Positions 1 through 9,900 of a stretch of DNA of 64,000 nt are shown here, in pieces (the first letter of the stretch is position 1; each line of letters starts with the position of its first letter). The stretch comes from an uncultured Erythrobacter sp. GTDB taxonomy: Bacteria; Pseudomonadota; Alphaproteobacteria; Sphingomonadales; Sphingomonadaceae. The notes beneath the pieces were generated by a model that was not told the origin of the DNA, did no database searches, and saw only the letters and a list, made by a program, of their open reading frames with translations. The stretch lies in assembly GCF_947497915.1 (NCBI RefSeq), contig NZ_CANMIJ010000001.1, positions 1,974,387 through 2,038,386 on the forward strand. The letters run 5' to 3'. Position numbers and translations under genes: made by a program.

Positions 1-844
1 TTCTCCGGCTCACCCAAAGTCATGCGGCTGCGCATCAGCATCACCCAGCCATCGGGGTTCTGCGGCTCAGTTTGAAGCCGCGCCTCTAGCTGCGCGACCA
101 TGCCCTCTGCCATGGTGCGCTGTTCGCTCGGCGGGATTGATCCGGCCGCAGCCAGCTCTGCCTCGCTCGGTCCGCGAACATTCCCAGTGGTTGGAGCATT
201 CGCAACTGGCATCCGGCCATCGCCGACGGCGGCGAGGCGCTGTGTCACATCGATATCGTTGATCGCGCCGACCTGTTGGATGGTCTCGACAAGGTTCTGC
301 TCCCACGGCGCACCGGGAGGCGTATCGGAAAGCAGATCAAGCCACGCCGCAATCGCGCCCGCATGATCGCCATCGACATCTTTCTTCACCGCCATGAAAT
401 ACCGCGCGCGCGGATCGCTATCATCCAGCACAAGCGCCTTTTCGAACGCCTCCATTGCTGCTGCGGGCAGCGGATCGGCATCGGGGGCAGACGTGTCATT
501 CGCCATCACCCGCGCTTCGCCCAGCGCAGACCATAGGATCGCAGCGCCCGCATCAATCTCAACAGCTTTCTCATAAGCTGCGGCGGCATCGGCAAATTCG
601 CCCTGTTCGAAATAAGCGTAGGCAAGATCGCCCCACGCGCCCGCATCGTCGCCAGATGCTTCGGCCAGCTTTCGCAGCTCTTCGATTGTAGGCTCATCGT
701 TCCCGGCAACTAGATCGGCTGTCTCGCCGCCGTCCGCATCCATCACATTATATGCAACCGACCCGGCAGCCAGCAGAGCCGCTGCACCAAGTAAAATCCA
801 GCCAGCTTTCGAGCTGCCTTCAGTTTTGCTTTCAGCTTCGGTCA
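1..844 (-). CDS. CcmI/CycH-like TPR protein of cytochrome c maturation, partial (3' end off window)
   Basis: The reading frame opens at an ATG (842-844) and stays open to base 1, giving 281 codons without a stop, so the C-terminus is outside the window. Residues about 15-33 form one membrane helix after a short hydrophilic N-terminus. From about residue 55 the protein has alpha-helical TPR-type repeats (for example WGDLAYAYFEQGEFADAAAA, near 71-90). The last visible part (MVAQLEARLQ...NPDGWVML) matches the C-terminal TPR domain of CcmI/CycH/NrfG, which presents apocytochrome c to heme lyase in the periplasm. It lacks the two-helix N-terminal domain of long CcmI, so it is a short, single-anchor version. 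It is divergent from a multiheme cytochrome operon, where c-type heme attachment would be in heavy demand. A generic periplasmic TPR protein is the alternative. Confidence 0.7.
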
Positions 845-886
845 TTTCGTTATCCGATCCCATGCGCTTTGCGCTAACATCGCGTG

Positions 887-904
887 GAGAATTGGGCAAT
901 TCTC
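887..904. promoter_or_regulatory. 18-bp palindrome, candidate operator between divergent genes
   Basis: GAGAATTGGGCAATTCTC is a perfect 8-bp inverted repeat with a 2-base centre. It lies in the 127-base gap between the CcmI-like gene (minus) and the flavoprotein gene (plus), where a regulator could act on both promoters. It does not match an FNR or CRP consensus. The regulator is unknown, and a role as a weak hairpin cannot be excluded. Confidence 0.45.
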
Positions 905-950
905 TCTAGTATCTTTGCGCCACTTCCTTATGGTGATCGAAGGTGTAAAT

Positions 951-970
951 CTATCCAAAGGGGGGGATAG
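951..970 (+). promoter_or_regulatory. G-rich ribosome binding site inside a small hairpin; decides the TTG start at 972
   Basis: CTATCC (951-956) is complementary to GGATAG (965-970), and the run AAAGGGGG lies in the loop, ending just before a TTG at 972. This purine run is by far the best Shine-Dalgarno sequence upstream of the flavoprotein gene. The in-frame upstream TTG (915) and ATG (930) have none. The hairpin could tune translation, but the stem is only 6 bp. Confidence 0.4.
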
Positions 971-971
971 A

Positions 972-3416
972 TTGTCGGACTTGTATAAAGTCGCCATTGT
1001 TGGCTCCGGTCCTGCCGGTTTGAGTGCAGCCGCGCACGCGGCGGCGCTCGGCATGAGCCATGTTCTGCTTGAGAAAACAGACCACCTCTCTGACACGATT
1101 TACAAATACCAGAAGGGCAAGCACGTCATGGCGACGCCCTCCAATCTGGTGCTGCGCAGTGACTTTGATTTCGACGCGGGCAAACGCGAGACGATCCTTG
1201 GCACTTGGGATGAACAGGCCGCCGCGCAAAATGTGAACGTCATGATGAATGCAGAGGTTGCCAAAGTAGAAGGCGACAAAGGCGATTTCGCGATCACGTT
1301 GAAAAATGGCGAGACCGTTCGTGCGGAAACCATTGTTCTGTCCATCGGGACACAGGGCAACCCAAACATGCTGCGCTGCCCCGGTGCCGACGATCCGATG
1401 ATCCAGTACCAGCTCGATGATCCCGGCGAATATTTCGACGAGCATATCACCGTCGTTGGATCTGGCGATGCGGGCATTGAGAATGCGCTTGGCCTCGCCG
1501 CTGATGATGCGCAGCGCAATGTTGTCACCATCCTAAATCGGCGTGATAGTTTCGCCCGCGCAAAGGCAGCCAATGTAACTCTGCTGGAAGAAGCAGAACA
1601 AGAAGGCCGGATCAGCGTGCGCCGCGAAACCAGCCCGGCCGAGGTGAAGAACGGCGAATTGGTGCTCGAAACACGCGACGGTCAGGAAACCATTCCGTGT
1701 AACCGGATCATCGCGCGCACCGGTTCCCAGCCCCCGCGCGGCTTTGTCGAGGCGATGGGCATCGAGTTCACTAGCGAAGAACGCAGCGCCTTTCCGAAAC
1801 TGACGCCCGCTTTTGAAACGACCAAGCCCGGCATTCATGTGATCGGCGCGCTCGCTGGGTATCCGTTAATCAAGCACTGTATGAATCAGGGCTATGACGT
1901 GATTGAATTTCTCAATGGCAATGAGGAATTGAAGCCTGCAGACGAGCCAATTCTTGCCGAGAAGTTCGGCGTGCTGCCCGGCAATCACGATGTCGAATAC
2001 TGGCTCGGCGTATTTGGCGGCAATGTTTCCATCCTTGAAGAGCTTTCCACGCTGCAACTGCGCGAGTTGATGCTTGATAGCGCGGTCCATGCTTACGAGG
2101 CTGGCGATGTCATCTTCACCCGCAACGCGCCGGGATCGTCGATGTTCGCGATTGCGGAGGGCTCTGTCGCGGTGGAGGTCAATCCCGATGATCCGTCCAT
2201 AACCGTCCCGATTGAGCAAGGATCGATCTTTGGCGAGGTTGGCCTGATCTCTGGCCGCCGCCGTGGCGCAACCATCCGCGCGGCTGAACCCGTTGTCGCG
2301 ATTGAGCTCTCACGTACCGCCGCGCTCAAATTGATTGCGACCTCGCCCGGTGCAGCGCGCGCCGTGAACCGCATTTCTGTAGAGCGGCAATTGCTGCAAA
2401 TGTTCGGGTCTGGGCTGACTGAGGAAGACGTCGCGCCGCTGGTCGAAAGCAGCGAAGTGATGGATATCCGCGCAGGCCAAGTGATCATCGAAGAAGGCGC
2501 GGACGACAAAGACATTTTCATCATCCGCCGCGGATCAATGATTGTCGAGAAAGCCATTGGCGGACGGCCTGTGTTCCTGTCTTACTTGCCCGCTGGCAGC
2601 TATGTCGGCGAAATGGCGGTGATCGACGGATCGGCACGCACTGCCACGGTGAAAGCTGCAATCAAATCTGAAGTTATTCGCCTTCCCGGCGAAGGCTTTA
2701 TGGAATTGATGGAGCGCAACCCCCGCGTCCGCGAACAAGCCCTGTCCGACATGGCAAACCGCCGCGAGATCAACGCCTTTATCGAAAGCCGCAAAGACGA
2801 TTTCGACGGCGCGGTCGATATGTATTCCGAAACCGCATCTTTCCTTGTCGATCAAGGTTTGGGCGAGGCCACCGACGTGCTGCTGATCGATGAGAAGCTC
2901 TGCATTGGCTGTGACAATTGCGAAAGCGCCTGCGCCGATGCGCATGAAGGTCTCTCGCGGCTCGACCGGGAAGCAGGCAAGACCTACGCGCATCTGCACG
3001 TACCGACATCATGCCGTCACTGCGAACACCCGCATTGCATGGCCGATTGCCCGCCCAACGCGATCAAGCGCGGCCCGGACGGCGAAGTGTTCATCGACGA
3101 GACCTGCATCGGCTGCGGCAATTGCCAGCGCAACTGCCCTTACGGGGTGATCCGTATGGACCCGAAACCGCCGAAAAAACCATCGCTGTTCCAATGGCTG
3201 CTGTTTGGCAGCGGCCCCGGCCCGGGCGAGGCATCGGCCAAATGGCGCAAGACCAATGGCGATCCTGAACAGCCGAAACAGGCGATCAAATGCGATATGT
3301 GCGCGGGCATCAAGGGCGGCCCAGCCTGTGTGCGCGCCTGTCCAACTGGTGCCGCTATCCGCGTGTCACCCGACAAATTCCTGACCTTCACCAAGATCAC
3401 CGAGGATGTTGAGTGA
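972..3416 (+). CDS. FAD/NAD(P) oxidoreductase fused to two cyclic-nucleotide-binding domains and a 4x[4Fe-4S] ferredoxin domain
   Basis: The 814-residue cytoplasmic protein has no signal peptide or membrane helix. Residues 1-325 form a thioredoxin-reductase/YpdA-like two-Rossmann flavoprotein: GSGPAG at 11-16 for FAD and VVGSGDAG near 162 for NAD(P)H. Two cyclic-nucleotide-binding domains follow (about 355-465 and 480-610). Their phosphate-binding cassettes keep the key Glu and Arg (FGEVGLISGRRRGATIRA; VGEMAVIDGSARTATV), so both could bind cAMP or cGMP. The C-terminus (from about 640) has 16 cysteines in four clusters (CIGCDNCESAC, CRHCEHPHCMADCP, CIGCGNCQRNCP, CDMC...CVRACP), as in DmsB/NrfC/HybA electron-transfer subunits. 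I infer electron exchange between NAD(P)H, FAD, the FeS wire and the membrane cytochrome encoded next, gated by cyclic nucleotide. TTG 972 was chosen for its ribosome binding site; 915 and 930 are alternatives. Confidence 0.85.
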   Translation: MSDLYKVAIVGSGPAGLSAAAHAAALGMSHVLLEKTDHLSDTIYKYQKGKHVMATPSNLVLRSDFDFDAGKRETILGTWDEQAAAQNVNVMMNAEVAKVEGDKGDFAITLKNGETVRAETIVLSIGTQGNPNMLRCPGADDPMIQYQLDDPGEYFDEHITVVGSGDAGIENALGLAADDAQRNVVTILNRRDSFARAKAANVTLLEEAEQEGRISVRRETSPAEVKNGELVLETRDGQETIPCNRIIARTGSQPPRGFVEAMGIEFTSEERSAFPKLTPAFETTKPGIHVIGALAGYPLIKHCMNQGYDVIEFLNGNEELKPADEPILAEKFGVLPGNHDVEYWLGVFGGNVSILEELSTLQLRELMLDSAVHAYEAGDVIFTRNAPGSSMFAIAEGSVAVEVNPDDPSITVPIEQGSIFGEVGLISGRRRGATIRAAEPVVAIELSRTAALKLIATSPGAARAVNRISVERQLLQMFGSGLTEEDVAPLVESSEVMDIRAGQVIIEEGADDKDIFIIRRGSMIVEKAIGGRPVFLSYLPAGSYVGEMAVIDGSARTATVKAAIKSEVIRLPGEGFMELMERNPRVREQALSDMANRREINAFIESRKDDFDGAVDMYSETASFLVDQGLGEATDVLLIDEKLCIGCDNCESACADAHEGLSRLDREAGKTYAHLHVPTSCRHCEHPHCMADCPPNAIKRGPDGEVFIDETCIGCGNCQRNCPYGVIRMDPKPPKKPSLFQWLLFGSGPGPGEASAKWRKTNGDPEQPKQAIKCDMCAGIKGGPACVRACPTGAAIRVSPDKFLTFTKITEDVE

Positions 3417-4279
3417 TGGCCAGCAAGCCGCAAAACAAATTTCAGCAGGACGAGAAGCGGCGCGATGCCGATCACGTCAGCTTCTTAAAGCACAAAAATT
3501 GGCGCTGGTTGAAAATCGCGTTGGTGCTCTGCATTGTGACGGGTGTCGGCTATGCTCTGATTGATCAGGAACCGCGACCTAATGGCGGCAGCTGGTACGG
3601 CTATACGCTGGGCACAATCGGCGTCGTTCTCATCATATGGCTATCGCTGCTGGGCGTGCGAAAGCGCAACATTTCTACCGGGCACTGGAGCCTGAAAGCA
3701 TGGACGAGCGCGCATGTATGGCTTGGCCTATCGCTCATCGTGATTGGAACTCTGCACACGGGTTTTCAGATCGGATGGAACGTCCATACGCTCGCTTATG
3801 TTCTAATGCTGCTGGTGATCATCACCGGCATTTACGGGGTTTGGGCGTACGCCACCCTGCCCGCAGAGCTTAGCTCAAACCGCAAAGAGTTGACGCGTGG
3901 AGAGATGATTGATGCGCTGACGGCTATTGATCGCCAGCTTGATAGCGCAGCCCAGCCGCTGGACCGGGCACAATCAGATCTGGTTATCGCCGCGCTCGAT
4001 CAAGATGTATTTTACGGTGGGGCATTTGGCCGCCTTACCGGCTCCTATCCTGGCTGCGCCACCGCCAAAGCACTCAAATCAATGCCTGCCGGAGGAGATG
4101 AAGCCGAAGAGCGTGTTGTTACACTGCTTACCCGCCGATCCGAACAACTGGCCCAAATCCGCCGCCACCTGCGCATCCGTGCGCTGCTCGAAGTGTGGCT
4201 CTTCATCCATATTCCGGCGACCATCGCATTGATCGCCGCACTGCTCGCGCATGTCGTGAGCGTGTTCTATTATTGGTGA
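3416..4279 (+). CDS. Membrane b-type cytochrome-like protein (cytochrome b561/ferric reductase-like)
   Basis: The 287-residue protein has five predicted membrane helices, at about 28-48, 62-82, 95-118, 125-147 and 262-285. Histidines lie in or near them (STGHWSLKAWTSAHVWLGL, GTLHTGF, NVHTL, LFIHIPA, LLAHVV) and suit two b hemes stacked across the membrane. A hydrophilic cytoplasmic or periplasmic segment of about 100 residues separates helices 4 and 5 and contains a single Cys. The ATG at 3416 overlaps the previous stop as TGATG; a GTG at 3413 is an equally coupled alternative. It sits between a cytoplasmic FeS flavoprotein and a membrane-anchored decaheme cytochrome, so the natural inference is that it passes electrons across the inner membrane, like CymA- or NrfD-type membrane subunits. 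No family-specific motif proves the heme count. Confidence 0.7.
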   Translation: MASKPQNKFQQDEKRRDADHVSFLKHKNWRWLKIALVLCIVTGVGYALIDQEPRPNGGSWYGYTLGTIGVVLIIWLSLLGVRKRNISTGHWSLKAWTSAHVWLGLSLIVIGTLHTGFQIGWNVHTLAYVLMLLVIITGIYGVWAYATLPAELSSNRKELTRGEMIDALTAIDRQLDSAAQPLDRAQSDLVIAALDQDVFYGGAFGRLTGSYPGCATAKALKSMPAGGDEAEERVVTLLTRRSEQLAQIRRHLRIRALLEVWLFIHIPATIALIAALLAHVVSVFYYW

Positions 4280-4289
4280 GGGTAAGAGC

Positions 4290-6047
4290 ATGGCGTTCCT
4301 GATCCGCACCGTAGATTTCACCGCCGCCGGGCGGGAGATTGTGCGCGATCGCACGCTTGACCAATCAGAGCTGACGATTGGCCGCGCGACCAGCAACGAC
4401 ATTCACCTGCCTGACCTCGCCGTTGAGCAGCACCACGTCCGCATTCACGAAGCGCCCGATGGCACTTTGATGATTGAAAGCGTCGGCGGGCTTGGTTTTG
4501 GTATTGATGGCAAGACCGAGAACAACGCCGAAATCGCGCCTAATGCTGGCGGGGAATTGTCGCTCGGATCATCACGGCTAACGATTGCCCGCGATGAAAC
4601 GACCAGCATTACGATCAAACAGGCCGAAACCAGCGACACCAAAGATGTGCTGCGCGGCTTTGCTTTGGCGAGCGCCCTGCCCAGCAAACGGATCATGTCA
4701 TGGGCGTTTGCGGCAGTTATCCTGATCGCGCTGCTTTCGATCCCAGTGTTCACGCACTTGACGCGAGACCCGATCGAGAATGACCCTGACAGCGATTTGC
4801 CCGGACAGGTTGTGTTCGACAGCACTTGGAGTACTGGCGAGTTAAGCCTTGCCCACCACCAGCTCGAGGAAAATTGCGAGGCGTGCCACGTCACGCCGTT
4901 CGTGTCGGTTCAGGATGCGACGTGCCTTACCTGCCACGAGGAGCTGGGCGAACACGCGGAAACTCCTCGGCTCGCAAAGGGGATGCCCCCCTTCAGCAGC
5001 GGCGATGCGATCCAGTGGAAGATCGCCGAAAGCTTTGGCAAAGAAGGCCCGCTGGGCTGCGTAAACTGCCACACCGAACACGAAGGCCCCGTGAAGCAAG
5101 AACCGGCGAGCCAGCAATTCTGCTCTGATTGCCACAACGATCTCGATACGCGCCTGACCGATACGTCGCTAGGCAATGCGCATGATTTTGGCGAAAAGCA
5201 TCCACAATTTCGCCCGACATTCTACACCAAACTGGCCGCTGATGACCCAATGCGCGTGTCGCTGGATGATAATCCAGTTGAGTTGAGCGGACTGATTTTC
5301 CCGCACGACATCCATATGAGCGAGCAAGGCGGCGTCGCCCGCATGGCCGTGAGCATCGGCAAGTATGGCGCGGCGCTGGAATGCAGCGATTGCCATAACG
5401 AAACGGACGATGAGGTAGGCTTCCAGCCGGTTGAGATGGAGGCATCCTGCGAAAGCTGCCACAGCCTCGTGTCCGGCCGCTCTGGGTCTGGCTTCACCAG
5501 CTTGCGTCACGGCGATGTTGACGATCTTCGCGAAGACTTGCGCAATGTTACCCGTGGTTCGCGTCCCGCAGCATCCAGCGGACGATCACGCCCAGGACAA
5601 TTCGCGCAAGGCCGCCGCTATTACTCCAATTTCGGACGCCCATTTGGCGCGTATCTCTCGATCAGCAACGCGCTCGGCCCCAATGGTGTGTGCGGTGAAT
5701 GCCATTTGCCGACGACCACGAACGGCGTTGCCGACGTCATGCCCGTCAATCTGCCGGATCAGTTCCTAATGCATGGCTATTTCGATCACAAAGCGCATGA
5801 GGATGAGACCTGCGTAAGCTGCCATAAAGCTGGTACTTCAAGCGAAGCCAGCGATCTGCTAATCCCAGATCTCGCCAGCTGCCGCGATTGTCATAAGGGC
5901 GAAGCGGCAGTCAAAACTGAAAAGATCGTGCCATCGGGTTGCGCAATGTGCCACGCCTATCACACACCGGCCAAGCCATGGGCACCGGAGCCGGACGATG
6001 AATTGCCGGCCAATCTGGTCGCCATACTCGAAGGGATAAAGCGCTGA
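4290..6047 (+). CDS. FHA domain - membrane helix - periplasmic decaheme cytochrome c fusion
   Basis: The 585-residue protein joins three parts. Residues 1-110 are a forkhead-associated domain (LTIGRATSNDIHLPD...QHHVRI), whose usual phosphothreonine-contacting Ser before the His is replaced by Glu (VEQHH). One membrane helix (about 136-156) follows Lys-Arg, which puts the FHA domain in the cytoplasm. Residues 190-560 carry ten CXXCH heme c motifs, with first Cys at about 196, 212, 257, 278, 365, 387, 468, 508, 531 and 551. Free histidines between them can serve as distal ligands. A basic Ser/Gly/Arg-rich stretch (about 420-445) separates hemes 6 and 7. It starts 10 bases after the b-type cytochrome gene behind a GAGGGTAAGAG site. 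It probably takes or delivers electrons in the periplasm; the FHA part suggests control by phosphorylation. I know of no named family with this architecture. Confidence 0.88.
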   Translation: MAFLIRTVDFTAAGREIVRDRTLDQSELTIGRATSNDIHLPDLAVEQHHVRIHEAPDGTLMIESVGGLGFGIDGKTENNAEIAPNAGGELSLGSSRLTIARDETTSITIKQAETSDTKDVLRGFALASALPSKRIMSWAFAAVILIALLSIPVFTHLTRDPIENDPDSDLPGQVVFDSTWSTGELSLAHHQLEENCEACHVTPFVSVQDATCLTCHEELGEHAETPRLAKGMPPFSSGDAIQWKIAESFGKEGPLGCVNCHTEHEGPVKQEPASQQFCSDCHNDLDTRLTDTSLGNAHDFGEKHPQFRPTFYTKLAADDPMRVSLDDNPVELSGLIFPHDIHMSEQGGVARMAVSIGKYGAALECSDCHNETDDEVGFQPVEMEASCESCHSLVSGRSGSGFTSLRHGDVDDLREDLRNVTRGSRPAASSGRSRPGQFAQGRRYYSNFGRPFGAYLSISNALGPNGVCGECHLPTTTNGVADVMPVNLPDQFLMHGYFDHKAHEDETCVSCHKAGTSSEASDLLIPDLASCRDCHKGEAAVKTEKIVPSGCAMCHAYHTPAKPWAPEPDDELPANLVAILEGIKR

Positions 6048-6049
6048 GG

Positions 6050-6919
6050 ATGGGAGACACCAAACCGGCGCTTTTGATTGCGCAGATTACCGATATTCAT
6101 ATCGGTTTCGATCCGAGCGCGGGCGAGGAAGAGTTTAACTATCGCCGCTTTCTGGATGTGCGTGATCATATCCTTGCCCAAGACGTGCTGCCTGACATTC
6201 TGATCCTGTCCGGCGATTTGGCCGATGGCGGCGATCCGCAATGCTATGACCGGCTGCGCGTGGCCGTGAAAGACCTGCCCTTTCCCGTCTATCCGATGAC
6301 GGGCAATCACGACACGCGTGAGGTATTGGTCAACGCATTTCCGGGCTTTGAGGATGAAGACGGTTTCGTGCAATACGCCGTTGAGCTTGATGGCTTCAGA
6401 GTGCTGTGCATCGACTCTCTGGATGAGGGGCGCCATGGCGGCGGCTTTTGCGAGAAACGTGCGGCTTGGGTCGCGCGCGAATTGGACGCGCATCCCGATA
6501 CGCCGACGATGATTTTCCTCCACCACCCGCCTGTTGTGGCGGGCATCGACTGGATGGACCCGAAGACGAGCGAGCCGTGGTACAAGCGTTTTCACGAAAC
6601 AGTGGCGGGACGCAGCCAGATCGTAAGCATTGGTTGCGGGCATCTGCACCGCCCCGTGTTCTCAGCGGTCGCAAGCATACCGCTTAGCGTAACGCCTGCC
6701 GTTGCCCCTGCTGTTACGCTTGACCTCAGGCCGGTTGATACCGAAATCGCCGACGAACGCGGCATTGTTGACGCAGAGCCGCCATTTTACAGTCTCCACC
6801 GCTGGCATGACGATACCCTCGTTACGCATCTCCAGCCGGTTGGCGAATGGCAAACGCTCGCGCGCTATGGCGACAATCTGAAACCGATGATGCAAGGGCT
6901 GCTCGACGAGCGATCCTGA
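6050..6919 (+). CDS. Calcineurin-like metallophosphoesterase, CpdA-like (candidate cAMP phosphodiesterase)
   Basis: The 289-residue cytoplasmic protein shows the full metallophosphoesterase set: TDIHIG (D15, H17), SGDLAD (D56), TGNHDTR (N86, H87, D88), FLHHPP and GCGHLH. It is close in layout and length to class III cyclic-nucleotide phosphodiesterases such as CpdA, which hydrolyse 3',5'-cAMP with two divalent metals. It begins three bases after the FHA-decaheme gene and closes the operon whose first gene carries two cyclic-nucleotide domains. A local role in removing the nucleotide signal is therefore likely. Other phosphodiester substrates remain possible, since family assignment from motifs alone does not fix specificity. 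The operon ends here and faces a convergent operon 40 bases on. Confidence 0.82.
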   Translation: MGDTKPALLIAQITDIHIGFDPSAGEEEFNYRRFLDVRDHILAQDVLPDILILSGDLADGGDPQCYDRLRVAVKDLPFPVYPMTGNHDTREVLVNAFPGFEDEDGFVQYAVELDGFRVLCIDSLDEGRHGGGFCEKRAAWVARELDAHPDTPTMIFLHHPPVVAGIDWMDPKTSEPWYKRFHETVAGRSQIVSIGCGHLHRPVFSAVASIPLSVTPAVAPAVTLDLRPVDTEIADERGIVDAEPPFYSLHRWHDDTLVTHLQPVGEWQTLARYGDNLKPMMQGLLDERS

Positions 6920-6958
6920 TCAGGCAGCTTACTGCGTGTCCACCGACAGCCGTCTCAC

Positions 6959-9900
6959 CTACTCTCCGGTGAAATCGTGCTCACGGCGACGCGCATTTTT
7001 TCGCGCGTTTTGCGGTGCGCTATCGAGATTTGCCCCCATCCAAGCATTCATGTCGACATCATCGGAAACCTTCCATGGAATGCCCGAGCGGGTCATGAAA
7101 AGCTTCTCCATTTCAGGCCGCGTAAATGGCCGCGATCCGAGCCTGCCGAACACCGCCATCTGACCGCCGGTTTCATCCACGGCGCGGTCTCTGTCGATCC
7201 CTTTGGACAGCGAGATGGCCGGTGCAGATGTCTTCGCAAAGGCCACCAATTCAGGCACTGGTTTCGGACTGAAGCCATAGAAATTGCGTTGGCTGTCCGG
7301 GCTGGTCAGCTGAAGCACTTTCATACCGTTGCGACCATCGGCGACATAGGCAAACAGCGAAGCATTGGTTGAGGCAACAATCACGTCCTCGGCATCGTTC
7401 AGCGTGCCGCCCAGCGTGACTCTCTGCGAGATTACTGGTGCACGCGGGCGCGTTACGTCGATTATGACAAGGCCATCATTCTTAGCCGCGACATAGGCAT
7501 ATGTTCGGGCGACATAGATGCGGCGCGCATCGGCCAAAGCCACCGCACCTTCTGGCACTGATACCGGATTGCGCATGTCGGTGACATCGAACAGCTTCAC
7601 GCCCTGTGCATCCGTTACCCAGAGATAACGGAACTGGATCGTACTGGCTCGCGCATCCGATAGCTGGCGCACTGCCGCGACTTTGGGCGCGCTTGGATCA
7701 GCGAGATCGACCACGACAAGGCCGCGATCTGCTGTCACAAACGCGACTTCGCCAGCCAAATGGATATGCGATGCACCGTTCAAAAGACCGTCAGGGTTCC
7801 ACGCGGTGCTACCATCGGCGAACACTTTGCGATCCAGATTGTTGTTGCGAAATTCGCCATCGGCCAGCGTGTTGACGTTGACCAGAACCAGACCTTCGCT
7901 CGCATCGGTGATTACCGCGTAATTGTAGATCGGCAGGAATGCTTGCTCCTGATTGATTTCGCGCAGTTCTGCTGTGCTGCGGGTCGGCGCGATTGGCTGG
8001 TTCGTCGCCAGCGCCATGCAAGTCGCGTTGACTGTATCGACATGCGTATCATGGCCAAGCGGCGAGAACGGCGCTGTGATGATCCGCTCCGACACGCCTT
8101 TGTTCGCAATCGAGGCCACGTCATACGCACGGAAGCCGCCCTTGCCCTCCGCAACGAACATATATTCGCCGCGCAGTTGCAAGCAGCCGACACGGTCGCC
8201 CGTGCCCTCATGTGTATTGACGAACTCCTCGAACGGTTTTGTTTCACCGCTCAACTCATCGTCAAACGCTTGCCCGCGCACCCAGTCTTTTAACTCGCGG
8301 CCGTTCTTGTCGACGTGGAGCCCCCAATAATCGGGATAGGCGTATTTGTGCAGATACGACCCGATAACGGCTTGTGGCTCTTCATATTCGGTAACACGAA
8401 CGGCGGTGAAGCCGTCTTCTTGACCGGTCCAGGCGTGCATCCCGACAAAGTTCACATAATTCGTGCCGAGCAGCAGCAGCTGCGACATAATGGCGTTGTT
8501 GTCCTCTTTTTCGGAGAGGTGGCAGTCCGAACAACCCTTTGTCTCCGTACCGCGCACGGTGTGCGGGAAATGCGGCGCGAAGGCTTGCGAGGAGAAGCCG
8601 ATAGCACTGATCGGCGGCTGCTGCACATAGATGCGTTCACGGTTGATATTGGTCGATGACAGAACCAGTGCCGAGGATGAACGCACCGGAGCGGTCTGGT
8701 TGCCTTTGGTCGTCTGGTGCTTGCCAAGCTGGAACATCTGATCGCGCGCAACCTGAGGGTTGTAGGTCGCAAAATTGCGGGTCTCGCCGCCTTCATAGCG
8801 GTGCGACTTGGTTTTCCAGTTCGCCTCAATCGGCAGGTGGCACCCGCCGCAACTGGTCGTCCATGATAGGTGACACGTGAAACACGCCATCTCCGGATCT
8901 TGGTGCGCGCGGTCGTCCTCTTCGACGCCGGTGCCAAATTCAAATTTGCCTGTTTCCGCGCCATATTTGCTCATCAATTTGGCGCGCGCCGCTTTGCCAT
9001 TGAAAGCGGGCGTTTCGGGATCAACCGAGTCTTTGACGAGGCTGACTTCCCACTCAAGCTCTGGGTCCACAATCGAACGCTGCATCAGCTTGCGCGACCC
9101 ATCGCCATTGTCGATCCATTCAAACCGGCGCTTGCCATCCGGATTGCGCAGCAGCGCAAGGTCATGGCCCTTTGGCGGAGCAGCAGGGCCGCTGGTGCGC
9201 AGGGTTGGGTATGCGTCCGGGGTGCCGTGGCAATCTTTGCACCCGATCTCGATTGCGTTGGCGACCTCGGCATAGATCAATCCATTGCCGTGGCTGTCCT
9301 GTTCATAGTGGCAGTCCGCGCATTGCATGCCGACTTCGGCGTGAATGCTCATCAGGTGTACGGCTTTGCCCGGATTGGTGCCGGGCTCGACAAACTTGCC
9401 TTCGCCTTCTTTGCGCCATTTCTCTGGATCGTCATTGTCGACGATATCGCCATCTTCATCCAGCAAATTGCCTTCGCGATCGCGTTTGAAGATCGCGCGG
9501 AAATTCCAGCCGTGGCCGTGATAATCTGCGAACTGGGTGTCCTTCGCCTCTGTGTTGAGGTCATAGACGTTGCGTAGGAAATCGAGGTCAGCCCACTTGC
9601 CGCGCGGAGCCGCGCCTTCAGGATTGCGCTTGATCACTTCGCGCACTTCTTCGGCGGTTGGGTACGCCTGTTCTTTGGGCCACATCAGCGGCGCGTCGCT
9701 CTCGTAATCCCACATCGTGTAGCCGAGATATGAGTTCAAGAAGATGTTTGGCTGATGCATGTGGCAATTCATGCACTGCGCGGTCGGGATGCTCCGCGTG
9801 AAGACGTGCTGAAGCGGGTGCCCCTTTTCCTTCATCTTGCCGTCAATCGTCAGCGCATCATCGTCATAGGTCTTGCCCGGCTGCTTCAGTCCGCCATGGC

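Noticed and set aside
915..971. Longer N-terminus for the flavoprotein from TTG 915 or ATG 930
   Set aside because: Neither has a ribosome binding site, and the extra residues precede the normal start of the FAD-binding fold; TTG 972 has a strong site.
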